14,432 bases of DNA from Clostridiales bacterium (GTDB lineage Bacteria > Bacillota > Clostridia > Oscillospirales > Oscillospiraceae), in the NCBI GenBank assembly GCA_009774055.1, contig VSNB01000062.1, positions 1-14,432 of the forward strand, in the 5' to 3' direction. Below, one piece after another: positions 8,341-13,797 of this stretch. The stretch's first letter is position 1; each line of letters begins with the position of its first letter. Made by a program: the position numbers and the translations under genes. The notes beneath the pieces are model-generated. The model was given only the letters and a program-made list of their open reading frames with translations, was not told the DNA's origin and did no database searches.

Positions 8341-8611
8341 ATAGATCTGTGTGTCAAATAAGATGCTTCGCATCTTTTTTGAATAAGCTTCGCTCCACTC
8401 TGCGCCTCGGTTGTCTGCCTGCGGCAGACAATTCGACGCTCGCTCCGCGCAGAGTGTTTTTCCCAAGATTCTGCAACGGCCACATCGAGTGGCCGTGCAG
8501 AATTTAATTTTGCATGACCCCTCGATGGGGTCATTGCAAAATCGCAGTACACGCCGCGGGAAAAACGATTGAAATTTATTTGCCGCCTGCGGGCGGCAAA
8601 CTCCTGCGGAG
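8341..8611. repeat. Dense hairpin cluster between binding-protein and kinase genes
   Basis: This gene-free stretch carries at least five inverted repeats with very short loops. AAGATGC/GCATCTT, 3-nt loop, is at 8360-8376. CACTCTGCGC/GCGCAGAGTG (8396-8405, 8447-8456) encloses TTGTCTGCC/GGCAGACAA (8411-8431). CGGCCAC/GTGGCCG, flanked by TTCTGC/GCAGAA, is at 8469-8502. A 14-pair stem around ATGACCCC/GGGGTCAT is at 8507-8542. TTTGCCGCC/GGCGGCAAA is at 8579-8600. Two of them end in T runs on the plus strand although no plus-strand gene precedes them. A TTGACA (8357 to 8352, minus strand) sits upstream of the kinase but has no good -10. The layout suggests a dispersed intergenic repeat or structured RNA; no second copy is in the window. 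Confidence 0.55.
8579..8600 (-). terminator. Possible terminator of the solute-binding protein gene
   Basis: Leftward transcripts leaving the stop at 8652 meet a 9-base-pair stem (TTTGCCGCC/GGCGGCAAA) with a 4-nt loop, followed by TAAATTTCAATCGTTTTTC. The U tract is interrupted, so termination strength is uncertain. The hairpin also belongs to the wider cluster described around it. Confidence 0.4.
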
Positions 8612-8651
8612 GGCTTTTTGCCAGTCTGCGGCGGGCCCGGAGGTCCCCGCC

Positions 8652-10427
8652 TTAATTCCAGGGATTTCCACCGGGGGAAACCCGTTCCTGCTCCTCCAGC
8701 CAGGTCCGCACGAAGCTCCGCAGGGACCCCTGGCGCACCTGGGCGGAATAGGTCCGGGCCGCTTCCTCCGTATAGCCCGACATAAAGAACGCCACCCGGA
8801 GCTCCTCATCGTCCGCCGGCTCTCCGCCGCCCCGGACCACCAGAAGATAGGGGAAGGGGTCGCCGCTGCCGTCAGGGTCGAAGCCCTCCTCCGCCATCGC
8901 CTTGGCCTGGGCCCCGGTCATGGTCAGGATGGCGTACTCCCCGTCGCAGCCGGGCGTAATGGAGGCGGCGACGTCCGCGTCGACCGGCCCCTTGTAGAGC
9001 TTCCCGCTGACGCCGGCCGTCAGCTCCGCGCCGTCGTGAAACGCCCCCAGGGGCGCCATGACGGCGTCCGCATCCACGGCGCTGCCCAGGGCCTTGCCCA
9101 CCAGCTCCGCCGTCTCCTCCAAGGTGAAGTCGGCCTCGCTCTCACAGAAGTAGTGCTCCTCCGACTCGGTCAGATGGTTCCTCTGCACCTCGTCCATACG
9201 GGCGATGCTCGCCGGTCCGTCCGCGCCGTCCTCCCCCCGGAACCAGTCCTTATACGCCTGCCCCATGTCCGCCAGCACGTTTTCCCAGCCGGCGTAGGTC
9301 ATGGGGAAGGCCCGGCCCTCCCGGAGGGCCTGCCGGGCATCGTAGACCATGGCGTCCTCCGGCACCTCCGCGCTCTTCAGGACGCCGATCACGCAGGGCG
9401 TCTCCTCCGTGAGGAAGGTGTTCTGTCCCTCCGGAGAGAAGAGCAGGGACAGAATCCGGAGGGCGTCCTCCAGCTTCTTCTCATTGCCCGGCTCCGTCAA
9501 ACGCCTGCTGATGCCGAAATAGAAGGTGGGGCTGTACATATAGACGTTCTTGCCGCCGTCCTCGCTGATAAAGGGCATGATGCCCAGCTCGTCTCCGGTG
9601 TCCGGGAACCGGGTGATATTGACGGTCTGCACCGCCGTGCAGAACACCGCCTTCCGGTTCCCCAGGTAATCCAGAATCAGCTGCGGATTGCCCCGGTCCG
9701 CGGGATCGGTGTGGAACATGCCGATGTCGATATACCGCTGGACGTAGTCCATGGTGTCCTCCCAGACGCCCTCCGCCTGAGCATGCCCCGCCAGGAAATC
9801 CCGCTCCCAGTTCACCCCCTCCGGGGTGGTCAGCCAGCTGGTCTTGGCCAGGTTGAATACGGTGGAGAAGGGCCCGCCGGTCAGCTGGGTCCCCACCACG
9901 CCGGGGAGCAGCCCCGCCTCCCGGATCTCCCCGCACAGGGATTCCAGCCCGGCAAAATCCGTAGGCAGCTCCCAGCCGCGCTCCTCCATCAGCGTCTTGT
10001 TGTAATAGATGCCGTAGATGGAGTTGCTGACGGGCAGGAGGTAAATTCCGCCGTCAATGGACACCTGGTCCAGTATGGCGGTGGAGAAGCTGTTGATAAA
10101 GTCATATCCGGATAAATCCGCCAGCCGCTCCTTGGCCAGCTCCGGGTCCAGAATCTGAGAGGTAATGAAGATATCCGGGATGTCGTCGGCCCGCATCTGA
10201 ATCCAGCTGTAGCCGGTGGAATTGCCGCCGGTGTAGGAGACAAACTCCAGCGCAATATCCGGATAGGTCTGTTCCAAAAGATCCAGAAACGCCTTATGCC
10301 TGCCGTAGCTGCCCCACGTGCCCCAGGTCAGCGCGCCGCCGTCAGCGGAACCGCCGGGAGCGCAGGCAGACAGAAACAAAACCGCCGCCGTCAAAAGCAG
10401 CAGGCACCGGATCACTCTTCGGGTCAT
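8652..10427 (-). CDS. Lipoprotein solute-binding protein with C-terminal 5'-nucleotidase-like domain
   Basis: A 591-residue secreted lipoprotein: signal peptide 1-21 (MTRRVIRCLLLLTAAVLFLS) and lipobox LSAC with C22 as the acylated residue. Residues about 33-400 look like a family 1 (sugar-type) extracellular solute-binding protein (LTWGTWGSYGRHKAFLDLL, DIPDIFITSQ, GGIYLLPVSNSIYGIYYNKTLMEERG). Such proteins usually end near 420-450 residues. Here 430-580 resemble the substrate-binding C-terminal domain of 5'-nucleotidases: ELVGKALGSAVDADAVMAPL, GKLYKGPVDADVAAS, then YAILTMTGAQAKAMAEEG. The metallophosphoesterase half and the usual GGGxR motif are absent. AAGGAG lies 11 nt before the ATG. No permease or ATPase gene is near, and the next gene downstream is a sensor kinase, so a sensory role is possible. 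The binding-protein call is sure, the tail domain fairly sure, the ligand unknown. Confidence 0.85.
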   Translation of the reverse strand: MTRRVIRCLLLLTAAVLFLSACAPGGSADGGALTWGTWGSYGRHKAFLDLLEQTYPDIALEFVSYTGGNSTGYSWIQMRADDIPDIFITSQILDPELAKERLADLSGYDFINSFSTAILDQVSIDGGIYLLPVSNSIYGIYYNKTLMEERGWELPTDFAGLESLCGEIREAGLLPGVVGTQLTGGPFSTVFNLAKTSWLTTPEGVNWERDFLAGHAQAEGVWEDTMDYVQRYIDIGMFHTDPADRGNPQLILDYLGNRKAVFCTAVQTVNITRFPDTGDELGIMPFISEDGGKNVYMYSPTFYFGISRRLTEPGNEKKLEDALRILSLLFSPEGQNTFLTEETPCVIGVLKSAEVPEDAMVYDARQALREGRAFPMTYAGWENVLADMGQAYKDWFRGEDGADGPASIARMDEVQRNHLTESEEHYFCESEADFTLEETAELVGKALGSAVDADAVMAPLGAFHDGAELTAGVSGKLYKGPVDADVAASITPGCDGEYAILTMTGAQAKAMAEEGFDPDGSGDPFPYLLVVRGGGEPADDEELRVAFFMSGYTEEAARTYSAQVRQGSLRSFVRTWLEEQERVSPGGNPWN

Positions 10428-10498
10428 AAAATAGTCGTCTCCTTTCCAACTTGCCGCGGCGGGCAGGAGCGTCCCCTTCGCCGCGCGCCTCCTGATCC

Positions 10499-10527
10499 AG
10501 TATAGCAGAAACGACGGCATTTGGGAA
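10499..10527 (-). promoter_or_regulatory. Candidate extended -10 promoter for the binding-protein gene
   Basis: On the minus strand TGCTATACT (TATACT at 10504 to 10499) has the extended -10 TGn, with a poor -35 TTCCCA (10527 to 10522) 17 bases upstream. It would start transcription near 10492, about 65 nt before the ATG at 10427. It lies in the 157-base gap after the EamA gene, where I saw no convincing terminator. Confidence 0.45.
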
Positions 10528-10584
10528 GAGGGTTTCCCGCCTGACGCAGGGGAAATCCACTGCGCCGCGCCTCCGCCCCCGGCG

Positions 10585-10998
10585 TCACGCGGCCAGGAGC
10601 AGGGTCCCCGCGGCAATCAGCGCGCAGCCGGCCAGAGATTTCAGCGTAAACTGCTCGTGGAGAAAAACAAACGCCAGAACCAGCGTAATGACCACGCTCA
10701 GCTTGTCAACGGGGACCACCCGCGACACGTCCCCCAGCTGGATCGCCCTGTAGTAGCACAGCCACGACGCGCCGGTAGCCAGGCCGGACAGGATCAGAAA
10801 GCTCCAGCTTCTGACGCTGATCCGGGCAATCCCCTCCTGGGCACCGGTGAGAAAAACCATCCCCCACGCCATAACCACGACCACCATCGTGCGCAGGGCG
10901 GTAGCCAGATGGGAATTCACGCCCTCGATGCCGGCCTTCGCCAGAATGGATGTCAGCGCCGCGAACACGGCGGACAGCAGGGCCAAAACGAACCACAT
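10585..10998 (-). CDS. Half-size EamA/DMT-family membrane transporter
   Basis: A 137-residue integral membrane protein made of one EamA unit: about five hydrophobic helices, starting MWFVLALLSAVFAALTSILAKAGI, and ending with the family-typical block SRVVPVDKLSVVITLVLAFVFLHEQFTLKSLAGCALIAAGTLLL. Full drug/metabolite transporters have two such units (about 300 residues), so this one should act as a dimer. I chose ATG 10998 because GGAGG (11011 to 11007) is 8 nt upstream of it; ATGs at 11004 and 11013 are in frame but too close to, or upstream of, that site. It has its own strong promoter and follows a terminator, so it is not co-transcribed with the hexosaminidase gene. Substrate unknown. Confidence 0.85.
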   Translation of the reverse strand: MWFVLALLSAVFAALTSILAKAGIEGVNSHLATALRTMVVVVMAWGMVFLTGAQEGIARISVRSWSFLILSGLATGASWLCYYRAIQLGDVSRVVPVDKLSVVITLVLAFVFLHEQFTLKSLAGCALIAAGTLLLAA

Positions 10999-11038
10999 GT
11001 TCATTTCCTCCATTTTCCATTCAGAAATACACCCGCAG

Positions 11039-11067
11039 ATTATAGCCTATTTTTACCCGGATTGCAA
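11039..11067 (-). promoter_or_regulatory. Strong sigma-A promoter for the EamA gene
   Basis: On the minus strand TTGCAA (11067 to 11062), a 17-base spacer and a perfect TATAAT (11044 to 11039). Transcription would start near 11032, about 34 nt before the ATG at 10998. It lies just downstream of the hexosaminidase terminator, which fits independent transcription. Confidence 0.8.
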
Positions 11068-11090
11068 GGCGGAGAGCCTCCCTGCTCCGC

Positions 11091-11124
11091 AAAAAAATGG
11101 CCGCTTGCCATCCGGCAAACGGCC
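11091..11124 (-). terminator. Intrinsic terminator of the GH20 gene
   Basis: On the minus strand GGCCG-T-TTGCC, a GGAT loop, GGCAA-G-CGGCC (11124 to 11099) is followed by A and seven T (11097 to 11091). The stem has 10 pairs with one internal mismatch. It lies about 80 nt after the hexosaminidase stop. Confidence 0.9.
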
Positions 11125-11205
11125 CAAAATAACAATCGCTGCGTATCAGAGCCTATCCGGCCCGCCTTTGACAGAGCGGGCTTCCACAGGGAGCCGCCCC
11201 GCCCC

Positions 11206-12828
11206 TTACAGGACGTTGGCCGTCACCGTCTCCCGCCAGCTGTTGAAGAGCATACGCCGTTTGGCAAAGTCCGCGCCCTTCCCCGACACGTCCAGCTGCG
11301 GCGCGGCCAGCTCCTCGACGGCCTCCAGCTCGCCGGCCAGATACCGCTCCAGGCTCTCCCGGCAATGGCGCAGCCGCTGCCGGAGGCCGCCCAGGCGGAT
11401 GTCCTGCACTTCAAAGCCGCAGCTCTTGTTCTCCCGGTCCCACTGCTCCCGGAACGCCTCGTACAGCTCGCCCAGGCGGTCCTCCGCCGTCCGGTACGCC
11501 TCCGTCAGGGCGGTCAGGGCCGCCCGGTCCCCGGCCTGGTAGGCCGCCCTGGTGCGCTGCCCAAGCTCCGCCTTGTACTCCAGTACGCGGCAGAGGGCCT
11601 TCTGCGTGCGGAAGAGGTAGGCCCACTCCCCCGTCTCCGGCGCGTTCTCCAGGGCCCGGGCGCACTGGGCAAAGCCCTCTCCCTCGCCGCCGGCCAGCGT
11701 GGAGTCGAAGAGCCCCTGGAAGGGATCGTTGTAGAGGAGGTACTTTTCGCAGTTGACGATCCGGTCCTTCTCATCGTTGGCGCTGCCGGGCAGGTCGAGC
11801 AGCATGAAGCTCTCCCAGGAAACGCCGAACTTTTCCTCAAACTTCTTCTGAATATCCGCCAGGTCCCCGTTCCCCCGGGCCCGCTGGGCGGCATAGAAGA
11901 GGGAGGGCAACAGGGCGAACTTGGCGCACTCCGCCCCGTCGTCGCCCCAGAGCGTCAGAAAGACATCCTGTACGCCGTTCTCCTCGCAGGCCGCCAGGGC
12001 CGCCTCGGTGGCCCGGATGCTGAAGGCGTTGTGGGGGGCGAAGCCCTCCCAGGACCACAGCCCGCCGGCGAACCAGGTTCCCGGCTTGATGCCGGCGTGG
12101 GACTTCAGCATTTTGTCATAGCGGGCGGTATCCGTGCTGTAGTAGTCCCAATAGACCAGCTCCACATTCTCCGGGATCCGCCGGCCCACGCTCTTGTCGA
12201 TCTCCGCGCCGGCGGCGTAGTACTCCCCGCCGGCGGCCAGGCGGTAGAACATGTCCGACCACATGGCCAGGGACAGCCCGCGCCGCTTCCCCATTTCCGC
12301 CACCCGCTCCAGGTGCTCCAGCATCGCCGCCGTACGGTCCACGTCGCCGTAGCGGGTCAGGAACCGGCCCCGTCCGAAGAGATGGGCCTCGTCCATGCCG
12401 ATATGTACGCACTTGGAGGTGAAGCACTCCGAAATCGTCTCGAACATGCGCTCAATCAGCGTATAGGTCCGCTCGTCCCGGGCCAGCAGAATATCCGCTA
12501 TGTCCATATGCGGCGCATACTCCGGCCAGCGCGCGATGGCGTTCAGATGGGCCAGGGTCTGAATGCAGGGAATCAGCTCCATGCCCTTCGCGGCCGCATA
12601 GGCGTCGATGTCCTTCAGCTCCGCCTTGCTGTAGCGTCCCCTGGCGTAGCCGAAGTAGGGCTCCTCCCCCACCTCGTAGGTGTCCTCGGTGTACAGCATC
12701 AGCGCGTTGTACCCCAGGTCCGCCGTGACGTCGATCCACTTTTTCACGGCGTCCGGCTTCATCACCGCGTTTCGGGAACAGTCGATCATGGTCCCCAGTC
12801 TGCGAAACCTTCCCTTTTCCTTCTCCAT
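11206..12828 (-). CDS. Family 20-type glycoside hydrolase (beta-N-acetylhexosaminidase-like)
   Basis: A 540-residue protein expected to remove terminal beta-linked N-acetylhexosamines from oligosaccharides. Residues about 10-330 form the (beta/alpha)8 barrel: LGTMIDCSRNAVMKPDAVKKW, then MLYTEDTYEV, LIPCIQTLAHLNAI, and the catalytic pair D146-E147 in CVHIGMDEAH, where GH20 enzymes use Asp to position the substrate acetamido group and Glu as acid. The tail from about 350 is helical. There is no signal peptide, so it is probably cytoplasmic and acts on imported sugars. I start at ATG 12828, with AGGAGG 11 nt upstream; an in-frame ATG at 12855 lacks a binding site. Its 5' leader may be long and structured (see the RNA at 13000-13188). 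The exact substrate and linkage cannot be read from the sequence. Confidence 0.85.
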   Translation of the reverse strand: MEKEKGRFRRLGTMIDCSRNAVMKPDAVKKWIDVTADLGYNALMLYTEDTYEVGEEPYFGYARGRYSKAELKDIDAYAAAKGMELIPCIQTLAHLNAIARWPEYAPHMDIADILLARDERTYTLIERMFETISECFTSKCVHIGMDEAHLFGRGRFLTRYGDVDRTAAMLEHLERVAEMGKRRGLSLAMWSDMFYRLAAGGEYYAAGAEIDKSVGRRIPENVELVYWDYYSTDTARYDKMLKSHAGIKPGTWFAGGLWSWEGFAPHNAFSIRATEAALAACEENGVQDVFLTLWGDDGAECAKFALLPSLFYAAQRARGNGDLADIQKKFEEKFGVSWESFMLLDLPGSANDEKDRIVNCEKYLLYNDPFQGLFDSTLAGGEGEGFAQCARALENAPETGEWAYLFRTQKALCRVLEYKAELGQRTRAAYQAGDRAALTALTEAYRTAEDRLGELYEAFREQWDRENKSCGFEVQDIRLGGLRQRLRHCRESLERYLAGELEAVEELAAPQLDVSGKGADFAKRRMLFNSWRETVTANVL

Positions 12829-12874
12829 TGTAGATGTTACCTCCTGTTGTTTCATAAAAAAGCCATCCCTTGAA

Positions 12875-12918
12875 GCCCGTTTCCCATCGCCCCGCGCGTG
12901 CCTGGATACGAAACGGGC
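12875..12918 (-). promoter_or_regulatory. Hairpin in the leader just upstream of the GH20 gene
   Basis: A perfect 9-base-pair stem (GCCCGTTTC/GAAACGGGC on the minus strand) with a 26-nt loop ends about 47 nt before the ATG at 12828. A run of six T (12859-12854) follows 15 nt later, too far for an ordinary terminator. It could affect leader folding or RNA stability; function unknown. Confidence 0.4.
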
Positions 12919-12999
12919 CCTAAAAGGCAGACCCATGCGGTCCCCCTGCGCCAGATTCCCGCCGCGGCAAGGCCCGGCGCAGGAGCGGGAACGCCGCAC

Positions 13000-13031
13000 A
13001 AAAAATCGGGCGCTCCCCAAGGGAACGCCCG
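13000..13031 (-). terminator. Intrinsic terminator ending the leader or small RNA upstream of GH20
   Basis: On the minus strand CGGGCG-T-TCCC, a short loop, GGGA-G-CGCCCG is followed by A and six T (13005 to 13000). The stem is about 10 pairs with one mismatch. No minus-strand gene ends here; the next gene starts 170 nt further on, so this hairpin either ends a small RNA or acts as an attenuator. On the plus strand only four T follow, so it works best leftwards. Confidence 0.85.
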
Positions 13032-13188
13032 GTTTTGAGCGGAGCGGACTTCACGCCGGGGCGGGATGGTCCGGCACTATGGATACCGCTCAAATACCTT
13101 AGAACCTGTATTCATAGGCGGTAAAAGACCCGGTCAGACGGCGTTCAGCGCCTGTGAATACAGGTTTTTAATTTGGGCAGCGCTGCTT
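13000..13188 (-). ncRNA. Predicted structured RNA of about 190 nt: small RNA or attenuating leader
   Basis: Bounded by a near-perfect promoter and a strong terminator. In transcription order it contains P1, an 18-pair stem with one G-U pair (AACCTGTATTCACAGGCG 13166-13149 with 13120-13103) and a 28-nt loop; P2, a 9-pair stem (TTTGAGCGG 13094-13086 with CCGCTCAAA 13042-13034) enclosing P3, GCCGG/CCGGC (13075-13071 with 13059-13055); then the terminator. The 5' arm of P1 can also fold on itself (CCTGT-ATTC-ACAGG). I looked for the T-box, SAM, TPP, glycine, glmS, SRP and 6S hallmarks I know and saw none. No convincing reading frame lies inside. GH20 is the next gene in the same direction, so leader control of that gene is possible. 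Start and end are inferred from promoter and terminator positions. Confidence 0.6.
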
Positions 13189-13194
13189 GCCTGC

Positions 13195-13223
13195 ATTATA
13201 TCGCATCCTCCGGCAAAATGCAA
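13195..13223 (-). promoter_or_regulatory. Strong sigma-A promoter for the structured RNA / GH20 leader
   Basis: On the minus strand TTGCAT (13223 to 13218), a spacer of exactly 17 bases and a perfect TATAAT (13200 to 13195), in otherwise GC-rich DNA. The start point should be near 13188. I see no comparably good promoter between here and the GH20 start at 12828. Confidence 0.82.
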
Positions 13224-13394
13224 CCCGGTCCCCGAAAAAATTTGGCCGGCCGCCTGCGCTCGTCCATAGCGAAAGACCTCATGGAAAGCCCGGCGCAGGA
13301 CGGAGCGGAACCGCCCCAGCGGGCGCATGGGCCCCTCCCGATTCTTCCCACGCCGTTTTCAACTCCTGTTCCATATTTCCCGCCCGCAAGGCAG

Positions 13395-13423
13395 TTGACG
13401 GCATGCCCATGACCTGATAAAAT
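13395..13423 (+). promoter_or_regulatory. Strong sigma-A promoter for the Smr-domain gene
   Basis: TTGACG (13395-13400), 17 bases, TAAAAT (13418-13423). Transcription would start near 13430, about 29 nt before the ATG at 13459. Between this promoter and the opposite-facing one at 13223 (about 170 bases) I see no gene, repeat or clear operator. Confidence 0.78.
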
Positions 13424-13458
13424 AGGGACATACTGGAAAGAGACAGGAGGAACCAGCC

Positions 13459-13704
13459 ATGCAGAGCGGAACGATCCGCGTGGACCTCCACGGAATGAAC
13501 TGCACCCAGGCCCAGGCGGCGGTGGACGCCGCCCTCCGCCGGGCGGGCGGCTCGGTCTACCGCCTGGAGGTCATTCACGGCTTCCACGGCGGCACCCAGC
13601 TGCGGGACATGGTCCGGCGGGTCTATGGCAGGCACCCGAAGGTCCGGCGGCTGGAGCTTGGCCTCAACCAGGGCTCCACAACGCTGGTACTCCGGGAATA
13701 TTGA
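13459..13704 (+). CDS. Stand-alone Smr-domain protein
   Basis: An 81-residue protein that is almost exactly one Smr (small MutS-related) domain: VDLHGMNCTQAQAAVDAAL (8-26), the IHGFHGGTQLRDMV core (39-52, the family's HGxGxGxLR-type motif with its conserved H40), and the closing NQGSTTLVL (70-78). In other proteins Smr domains nick DNA or RNA, for example as the C-terminus of MutS2; the stand-alone role here is unknown. AGGAGG sits 8 nt before the ATG and a good promoter lies just upstream. The next gene starts 93 nt downstream with no terminator between, so the two may be co-transcribed. The domain call is sure; the function is not. Confidence 0.88.
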   Translation: MQSGTIRVDLHGMNCTQAQAAVDAALRRAGGSVYRLEVIHGFHGGTQLRDMVRRVYGRHPKVRRLELGLNQGSTTLVLREY

Positions 13705-13797
13705 CCAGCGCAAAAGCAAATACCACCATTTCTCAAACATCACGCGGAACCAATATCAGCGTCCCGCCGGCAGGCGGCGGACAAGGAGGAGGCATCT

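Noticed and set aside
5604..8507. Open frame of 967 codons antisense to the sensor kinase
   Set aside because: It is the complement of clear kinase and receiver domains, is rich in H, V, L and G without domain motifs, and lacks a plausible ribosome binding site.
8301..8552. N-terminal extension of the kinase from an ATG at 8552
   Set aside because: The extra 84 codons run through the hairpin cluster, have no ribosome binding site at their start, and would place residues in front of an obvious N-terminal membrane helix that has its own AAGGAGG.
10657..12873. Open frame of 738 codons on the plus strand opposite the GH20 and EamA genes
   Set aside because: It crosses a promoter, a terminator and two opposite genes, so it is a compositional artefact.
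13000..13188. 6S RNA, SRP RNA or T-box as an identity for the structured RNA
   Set aside because: There is no single long rod with a central bubble, no SRP GGAAGC/AGCAG-type apical motif, and no GGUGGNACCGCG T-box. A covariance search would be needed to be certain.
13134..13328. 64-codon minus-strand frame with a passable GGGAGG before its ATG
   Set aside because: It overlaps the TATAAT promoter and P1 hairpin, matches nothing, and ends within the structured RNA; a short leader peptide cannot be excluded but is not supported.
13761..13777. CCGCC/GGCGG hairpin between the Smr gene and the last gene as a terminator
   Set aside because: The stem has only five pairs and no T run follows; it lies just before the ribosome binding site, so termination is unlikely.
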